Part shown: positions 16,086 through 20,592 of the stretch, piece by piece
Numbering within the stretch: the first letter of the stretch is position 1
How the letters are laid out: each line of letters opens with the position of its first letter
Virus record (IMG/VR): IMGVR_UViG_3300007960_010521
Location: 1 to 20,592 of that record
Length of the DNA: 20,592 bases
Source of the DNA: a virus
Strand: one strand, 5' to 3'
The notes under the pieces: model-generated
What the model saw: the letters and a program-made list of their open reading frames with translations, nothing else
What the model was told of the DNA's origin: nothing
Databases searched by the model: none
Translations under genes and position numbers: made by a program

Positions 16086-16736
16086 TTACCTCCATTTTAA
16101 AATTTTAAAGCATTCTGAATGATTACTGCTGACAATTGCGAAATTTTCAATTTCGTAGACTCTGCCTATGTTGTAGTGAGATTCACTCTGCAAATAATAC
16201 CCTAAATTAGTATAAGATTGTTCATTATTGATATTATATACATCACACATTTCTTTTTTAATAGCGTAGTCTTCTTTGCTTAAATCTATCCATAAATTTG
16301 GTTTAAAGTTTGTTGTGCTAGGCGAGTATACTGTGATGTACTTGTCTGTATATTTAAAAAGGCCTTTTGATATCATCGCAACTGCTACATGGTCTGTGTG
16401 ACAGTCTTCTAAATCATGCGTCAATATGTCTATTTTAGTATATTTAGAAAAATTAATTTGACTATAAAATTTATCTTTAAGGTCATCAAATTTTGTCATC
16501 AATGTCCGCTGCTCGTATTCAAGGTTAAGATAATTTATTTTAAGACCTTCACATCTAGACTTAATCTTCTCTATGTTCTGATTCCAAAGTTTTTCTTTAG
16601 GCATCCATTTTGTAGCTATATAAAAATTAATCTCATCGTATTCTTTGTATTTTTTAAACACATAAGAGAGACAAGAAAGTTCTACATCATCAATATGAGC
16701 TAAAAATATTATTAAGTTTCTTTTTAATTCAACCAC
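16086..16736 (-). CDS. PIG-L/LmbE-like N-acetyl-sugar deacetylase
   Basis: 216 aa if begun at the GTG at 16736. FLAHIDDVELSC (11-22) is the zinc-binding AHPDDxE motif, with Ile in place of Pro. DCHTDHVAVA (111-120) is the second metal motif, usually HPDHxAV. These are the defining residues of the PIG-L family, which removes acetyl from N-acetylglucosamine-type groups. No membrane helix is seen. The start is uncertain: a TTG at 16766 extends the frame by 10 residues, but AAGGA (16744-16748) is 7 nt before the GTG and fits it well. The GTG lies inside the end of the upstream glycosyltransferase (13-nt overlap). Deacetylation of an amino sugar is the likely step, with the glycan unknown. Confidence 0.8.
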   Translation of the reverse strand: MVELKRNLIIFLAHIDDVELSCLSYVFKKYKEYDEINFYIATKWMPKEKLWNQNIEKIKSRCEGLKINYLNLEYEQRTLMTKFDDLKDKFYSQINFSKYTKIDILTHDLEDCHTDHVAVAMISKGLFKYTDKYITVYSPSTTNFKPNLWIDLSKEDYAIKKEMCDVYNINNEQSYTNLGYYLQSESHYNIGRVYEIENFAIVSSNHSECFKILKWR

Positions 16737-17674
16737 GACATTATCCTTTTGTAAGCTGACTGGCAAGCAAAATCAACAGTCAAATATTTTTTACCATCGA
16801 TGTAACATCTTTTTGATAAAATATCATTATCTCTGTTAACAAATTCGTCACATGATAAATTAAATTCTTCTCTATTGTTATTTTGATATGTGAGACAATA
16901 AGGAGCACAATATTCATTTACTAGAACTAGATCATTAATTATGCAAGGAGTTCCCGCTCTAATTGACTCAAAGATAACTCGTGGTCCTGGATCGAAGGGC
17001 TGGGCAGGTCTTGGGTCTGTTGTTAACATCGTAAGTCTTGAATTAAGAAATTCATATGCCAATTCTTCTCGAGTTAAAAAACGAAATGAACTTTTAAATC
17101 CTTTTAATTTAAGATTTTCGTATAGGTAATTTGCATATTGCTGATTGTATATTTTACCAGCAAATAAAAAACTATATCCGTTGAAAACTGATTCATCTAT
17201 TAAATCAACAATCTCTTTTTGATTTTTATCACTTCCAATTGACGCAGGAACAATTATTTGTTTTTTTCTGTCTCTCCAATTAAGAAAGTGATTATTAAAT
17301 ATTTTTTGCATCTCTTCGATAGGTGCTTTAATTAATTCGTTTTCTTTAAAGAAAAAATGACAATTTTTTTTATTGTGCTCAAAACCCATTGGTGTAACAT
17401 TTATAATGATAGTTTTGTTTGACGCAAAATTTTTTCCATATTTTTGAAATGAATCATTTTTACAAATTATTGCATCAAAATCAACTTTTTCTAAAAATTT
17501 TTTATCAATAATAGTTACATTTTTATTTATTCCGTTGTGAATAGCGCAAAAATTTCTTGATCCTTTTTCAAAAAGAGAAAAAACGCAATGTCCTTTTGAT
17601 GAAAAGAAATCTGGTAATATTTTTGATTCTATTTGATTGCTGTCAATTGGAAAATGTAAAAACAATATGTTCAT
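16724..17674 (-). CDS. Putative GT-B glycosyltransferase
   Basis: 316 aa. It opens with MNILFLHFPIDSN, a typical first strand of a GT-B fold. The second half has FLFAGKIYN (169-177), the start of the donor domain, and FDPGPRVIFESIRAGTPCII (227-246), which corresponds to the acidic donor-binding element (E.....EA.A.G.PVI) of GT4-like enzymes. Only E235 of the usual EX7E pair is present. NGI-type loops and a C-terminal helix ending in SWLN complete it. There is no membrane segment. It sits 4 nt after the sulfotransferase stop and overlaps the PIG-L start. The protein is shorter than most GT4s (about 370), so the acceptor domain is likely trimmed. Donor and acceptor cannot be inferred. Confidence 0.75.
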   Translation of the reverse strand: MNILFLHFPIDSNQIESKILPDFFSSKGHCVFSLFEKGSRNFCAIHNGINKNVTIIDKKFLEKVDFDAIICKNDSFQKYGKNFASNKTIIINVTPMGFEHNKKNCHFFFKENELIKAPIEEMQKIFNNHFLNWRDRKKQIIVPASIGSDKNQKEIVDLIDESVFNGYSFLFAGKIYNQQYANYLYENLKLKGFKSSFRFLTREELAYEFLNSRLTMLTTDPRPAQPFDPGPRVIFESIRAGTPCIINDLVLVNEYCAPYCLTYQNNNREEFNLSCDEFVNRDNDILSKRCYIDGKKYLTVDFACQSAYKRIMSWLN

Positions 17675-17678
17675 AAAT

Positions 17679-18443
17679 TTATTTTTCTTTTATTTTCTTT
17701 ACAAGATTTTCATAATTATTTAAAGAATACAAATAATCTTCTTCATCTTTAGTCATTATATAATGTGTTTTATCAAATTTCACTATATCTTTTACAATTG
17801 ACAACCATTTTAAATCATTTTCAATGTTTAATTTCTTGCAAAGATCTTCGCACCAATAGTCCACATCTTCAATCAAAAGATTGTAATTGATTATAATTCC
17901 TTTGTTTTCTTTAACGTAATCTATTCCTGCAATCATATGTTTAATAAAATCTCCGTCAGATGGACTTTTTATATTGTTATTTAAAATTAAATACGATTTA
18001 AAGACTTGTGCAGGATCTCTTACAACAGTTACAGGTAAAAAATCAATATCAATTAAATTAATTATTTTTTCTTTATTTTCGATCAATAAAGAAGTATTCC
18101 CTCCTTGCTTTTTGTCTCCGATATATTTAATTTCTTTTTTTTCTAAGATAGAAAGTTTAGAAGAATCTGTCCAATCTCTTTGCCACCTTTTTTGATTATC
18201 CTTTTTATCTATTCTGTCATATTGTATTGTTCCTTTTTTCATTGTTTCATAAGCAGTATATACTAATGACTCTATGTAATTAGAAATTTTTTTATTTTCC
18301 TTGTATGACTTTTGTAAAATTCTAGTTTCATTTGTAATTAACATTTCAGGATGATTATTAAGTAATTGTCCTACAAGAGTTGAACCGGTTCTTCCACTTC
18401 CTAAAAATAATAAATACTTAAGATTTTTTGATATATTTAACAT
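17679..18443 (-). CDS. PAPS-dependent sulfotransferase-like protein
   Basis: 254 aa. LLFLGSGRTGSTLVGQLLNNHPEM (11-34, key residues G15-T22) is the P-loop-like site for the 5'-phosphosulfate of PAPS. YIGDKKQG (107-114) is the usual strand-loop with the catalytic-side Lys. VTVVRDPAQVFKSY (138-151) holds R142 and S150, the 3'-phosphate-binding pair at the standard spacing of eight. Full-length members are 250-350 aa, so this is a compact but intact enzyme. It would put a sulfate group on a sugar hydroxyl, using host PAPS. No signal peptide or transmembrane helix is seen, so it would act in the cytoplasm. It lies 4 nt after the GT-A gene. The acceptor is unknown, but the neighbours suggest a glycan or lipid sugar. 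Confidence 0.87.
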   Translation of the reverse strand: MLNISKNLKYLLFLGSGRTGSTLVGQLLNNHPEMLITNETRILQKSYKENKKISNYIESLVYTAYETMKKGTIQYDRIDKKDNQKRWQRDWTDSSKLSILEKKEIKYIGDKKQGGNTSLLIENKEKIINLIDIDFLPVTVVRDPAQVFKSYLILNNNIKSPSDGDFIKHMIAGIDYVKENKGIIINYNLLIEDVDYWCEDLCKKLNIENDLKWLSIVKDIVKFDKTHYIMTKDEEDYLYSLNNYENLVKKIKEK

Positions 18444-18447
18444 TGTT

Positions 18448-19215
18448 CTAATACCATACAGCTTGAGACATTAAAATTTTTTCATATTCTTCAATATCAG
18501 TTAAGCTGTAATTAAATTTTCCATGATGAACTTCGCTATTATAATGCAAGTGATAAATTCTTGGTGCCATGTGTTGTTCTCCAAACTCATGCTTAAATCT
18601 ATCTTGCTTTTCTCTATTTGCTTTGCTTCTAATGTTGTATTCAAAAGGAAAGTGATGAATTCTAACATCACTATTCCAAAGTGCTATTCTTAGACTCACT
18701 TGATCCCATCCATTAGTCTCCCTAAAGTATTTGTAAAAATATTCTCTCCACATATTGAGAAAATTACTTGTTGATGCTGAATCATTATATGCCATAATTC
18801 CTCCATTGACTTCAGAGAATGAATAAGGTATTGCAGCGTATTCTGGAACTATGTTGGAATATTTTTTTCTTTTTCTTGCATAATCATTTGTAACAGCAAC
18901 GTCAAATCTTTCTAAAACTTCAAACATGTCTGTTATGTTTCTAACAACTATTGTATCAGAGTCTATATACACTGTATTTTTAAACGGAGTCTGAGATATA
19001 AAGTCTACTTTTGCCCTAATGTGTTTTGGTTCTATTTTTGCATACACATCAATCAGACCATCAAATTCAGAAGTTTTGTCTTTATCTGTGTATAGTGCAA
19101 CTGGTTCGTTATTGTATTTTTTAAGTGTTTTTATAGACATTAGAGCTTCTTTTGTAAAAGAGTCTCCAAAAGCTATGTAAAGAAATCCTCTGTCAGCTAA
19201 CTTTTGAACAGTCAA
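18448..19215 (-). CDS. GT-A glycosyltransferase, GT8-like, TTG start
   Basis: 255 aa. FLYIAFGDSFTKEALMSIKT (11-30) is the usual first strand and helix of this family. NTVYIDSDTIVV (80-91) carries the metal-binding DxD motif (D85, D87). VNGGIMAYN (136-144) and GWDQVSL (169-175) match the acceptor-site elements of GT8 or nucleotide-diphospho-sugar transferases. IYHLHYN (220-226) provides the late metal-binding His. The start codon is TTG at 19215, supported by AAGGAG at 19222-19227, 6 nt upstream. No in-frame ATG is available before the conserved fold except Met26. It overlaps the upstream stop by 4 nt. It would transfer a sugar in a metal-dependent manner; the substrate is unknown. Confidence 0.87.
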   Translation of the reverse strand: MTVQKLADRGFLYIAFGDSFTKEALMSIKTLKKYNNEPVALYTDKDKTSEFDGLIDVYAKIEPKHIRAKVDFISQTPFKNTVYIDSDTIVVRNITDMFEVLERFDVAVTNDYARKRKKYSNIVPEYAAIPYSFSEVNGGIMAYNDSASTSNFLNMWREYFYKYFRETNGWDQVSLRIALWNSDVRIHHFPFEYNIRSKANREKQDRFKHEFGEQHMAPRIYHLHYNSEVHHGKFNYSLTDIEEYEKILMSQAVWY

Positions 19216-20204
19216 TTTATTCTCCTTATTTTTTGTATTAGCTTATTTGCGTGCTTATGCGGGTCATAATATTCTTCAAACATTTTTTTATTACTTTCTG
19301 CAATTTTGTTTCTTATATTACAATCAGAAAGCTTTTTAAATTCTCTAATGTAGCTTAAGCTATCATGTGCGCATATAGTATAACCAGTTTTAGACATAAG
19401 TTCAAAACTGCTTGGGCTCATATCATGTATAACAGGAACACCTAGTTGATAAAAAACATAAGCTCTTCCTGCGTTTGTCTTGTTTTTCATTCTTAGAAAA
19501 TAGTCTGTATCATAAAGCCCAAAGTCAGCAGAAGTTATTTTTTGTATATCCTGCACAAATAAACGAATATCTGTTACATTAGGCACCAATCCTATGTCGC
19601 AAGATTTAATAATTTCTACAAAATTTTCATCATAATCAAATACCTCTATGTCAATATCGGGTCTTCCTCTTTTCCAATCAAAATTCTTGTTTCCTGTTAT
19701 AATTTTAAGTTTTACTTTTTTAATTTTATTAAATTCTTCGAGCGCATGTCTAAGAAAAGGTTCAAACTTAAAAAGATGAGGACAGTGACCGTGAAAGCAA
19801 AAATCTAAAGTTTCTTTTTCTAAGTGTTTTTTTATTTTAATATTTTCAAATTTTCTTTCAATTAACGGATAAATAAAAACATTTTCATAAAGACTCATAG
19901 AAGCATATTCTTCTGGTGACCCTACTATGACAAAGTCTATTGTTTCATCTATATGATTACATGGTATGTTTATGGCACCTATTTTGGCTTTTAAAAAGTG
20001 TTTTCTAACTTCAGATGCTGCTACATACGCAGACTTACATAAAATAATTACATCTGTATCTTTTTCTAATATTAATTCTTTTACACTTGTAAATATTTTT
20101 GAATCATACTCAATTTCATTTAGAGTTAAAGAAAGATCTCTTACCCAAATTCTATAAGATCCAGATTTTTCGTTAGGATTAAATGTTAAAAAGTTAATTT
20201 TCAT
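19212..20204 (-). CDS. Putative GT-B glycosyltransferase, divergent
   Basis: 330 aa. The N-terminus KINFLTFNPNEKSGSYRIWV (2-21) has the Gly-Ser loop of GT-B enzymes. The middle strand TLDFCFHGHCPHLFK (132-146) and the later VKLKIITGNKNFDW (164-177) look like the linker and start of the donor domain. SCDIGLVPN (201-209) and NKTNAGRAYVFYQLGVPVIHD (241-261) correspond to the donor-binding region, but the EX7E motif of GT4 is replaced by K242 to F251, so the family is divergent. No membrane helix is seen. The start lies in an 11-nt overlap with the upstream methyltransferase, and the stop overlaps the next TTG start. A role in the same glycan is likely by context; catalytic activity is not certain. 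Confidence 0.7.
   Translation of the reverse strand: MKINFLTFNPNEKSGSYRIWVRDLSLTLNEIEYDSKIFTSVKELILEKDTDVIILCKSAYVAASEVRKHFLKAKIGAINIPCNHIDETIDFVIVGSPEEYASMSLYENVFIYPLIERKFENIKIKKHLEKETLDFCFHGHCPHLFKFEPFLRHALEEFNKIKKVKLKIITGNKNFDWKRGRPDIDIEVFDYDENFVEIIKSCDIGLVPNVTDIRLFVQDIQKITSADFGLYDTDYFLRMKNKTNAGRAYVFYQLGVPVIHDMSPSSFELMSKTGYTICAHDSLSYIREFKKLSDCNIRNKIAESNKKMFEEYYDPHKHANKLIQKIRRIN
19222..19227 (-). promoter_or_regulatory. Ribosome binding site AAGGAG for a TTG start
   Basis: AAGGAG is 6 nt before the TTG at 19215, inside the end of the upstream gene. It is the reason to accept this non-ATG start. Confidence 0.7.
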
Positions 20205-20592
20205 TTACTTCAAACCTAACTCTTATTAAAACTTGATGACTTGGTTGACCACTTGCAGTCAATCCTATATCCCATATTTTAAATCCGTTTGAAGAATTTA
20301 TAAGCGTAGATATGTCTTTAAAACAACCAAACCTTACATCGAAATCATCAAATACCCACACCGGAGTTTTATTTTTTGCTTGGGTGCTAATTAGATTAAC
20401 AACATCTGTTATAACCGTATTTTCATCGTGAAGACCGTCAATATAAAACATTTCAATATCTTGTATGCTACTATTTTCACCCAATTCTTTGCTAGTTGCT
20501 TGATAATAGGTGCATTCTTTTTCGTATTCTAAGATGTGACTATTACTTCTAACGTCTCTTGGGTCACAACTATAAACTTTTCCGCTTGCTTC
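20194..20592 (-). CDS. SAM methyltransferase, Methyltransf_24-like, 5' end outside window
   Basis: The frame is open from the right edge to the TAA at 20194-20196, giving 132 residues. A TTG at 20484 is internal, not a start. The visible part begins EASGKVYSCDPRD, which fits the second strand with its acidic ribose-binding residue. IEMFYIDGLHDENTVITDV (about 45-63) matches the IDLLFIDGDHSYE..K.D element of Methyltransf_24-type enzymes. PVWVFDDFDV is the following strand, and the C-terminal part VLIRVRFEVNEN is a closing beta strand. The first SAM-binding loop is missing because it lies beyond the edge. It overlaps the next gene by 11 nt. The target is unknown; the sugar cassette suggests a glycan or nucleotide sugar. 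Confidence 0.7.
   Translation of the reverse strand, partial: EASGKVYSCDPRDVRSNSHILEYEKECTYYQATSKELGENSSIQDIEMFYIDGLHDENTVITDVVNLISTQAKNKTPVWVFDDFDVRFGCFKDISTLINSSNGFKIWDIGLTASGQPSHQVLIRVRFEVNEN

Noticed and set aside
16766-16766. TTG at 16766 as start of the PIG-L gene
   Set aside because: It has no ribosome site at proper distance and would increase overlap with the upstream gene, while the GTG at 16736 has AAGGA 7 nt upstream.
20194-20484. A 96-codon gene starting with TTG at 20484
   Set aside because: The same frame stays open to the right edge and reads as methyltransferase sequence before the TTG, so it is an internal codon.

Overview
The window looks like part of a large tailed-phage genome (contractile-tailed, T4-related module set), most likely an AT-rich marine-type myovirus. 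The assignment rests on five genes: a gp6/Baseplate_J-type wedge protein, a gp25-type wedge protein, an OB-fold baseplate hub/spike protein, a gp55-like late sigma factor, and large LamG/DNRLRE surface proteins. All 21 recognisable genes lie on the minus strand. They are packed with 1-12 nt gaps or short overlaps (TAATG, ATGA, TTGA junctions). No tRNA, rRNA, insertion sequence, CRISPR array or convincing terminator is visible. The host cannot be read from the sequence; strong A/T bias and gene content fit marine bacterial hosts, but that is inference.

Transcription runs from high to low coordinates. Region A (20592 to 13851) is a surface-sugar cassette: a SAM methyltransferase (cut by the window edge), a GT-B-like glycosyltransferase, a GT-A/GT8-like transferase with a TTG start, a PAPS-type sulfotransferase, another glycosyltransferase, a PIG-L deacetylase, a second methyltransferase, a WbqC family protein and a short UDP-sugar dehydrogenase. 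Region B (13850 to 12920) holds one PD-(D/E)XK nuclease of Cas4/RecB type with an Fe-S cysteine set, flanked by two 47-nt gaps, among the largest in the window. Region C (12919 to 10480) has two GT4 glycosyltransferases. Region D (10477 to 9109) has a small membrane-anchored protein, the gp55-like sigma factor and a short protein that may be a gp16-like small terminase. Region E (9112 to 1) is the baseplate/tail block: hub/spike, a 323-aa protein with an extreme apolar C-terminal third, gp25-like, gp6-like, a DNRLRE-type beta protein, and a giant LamG protein running off the left edge.

A likely reading is that the late sigma factor drives the tail block, while the sugar genes build or decorate a glycan, either on the virion or on the infected cell envelope. 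Co-directional packing suggests joint expression, but the glycan and its location are unknown. The least explained items are the 323-aa apolar baseplate-cluster protein, the sulfotransferase/deacetylase/methyltransferase decoration set, and the lone Cas4-like nuclease with its own promoter-like gap. Family names come from recognising motifs by eye; no database search was run.
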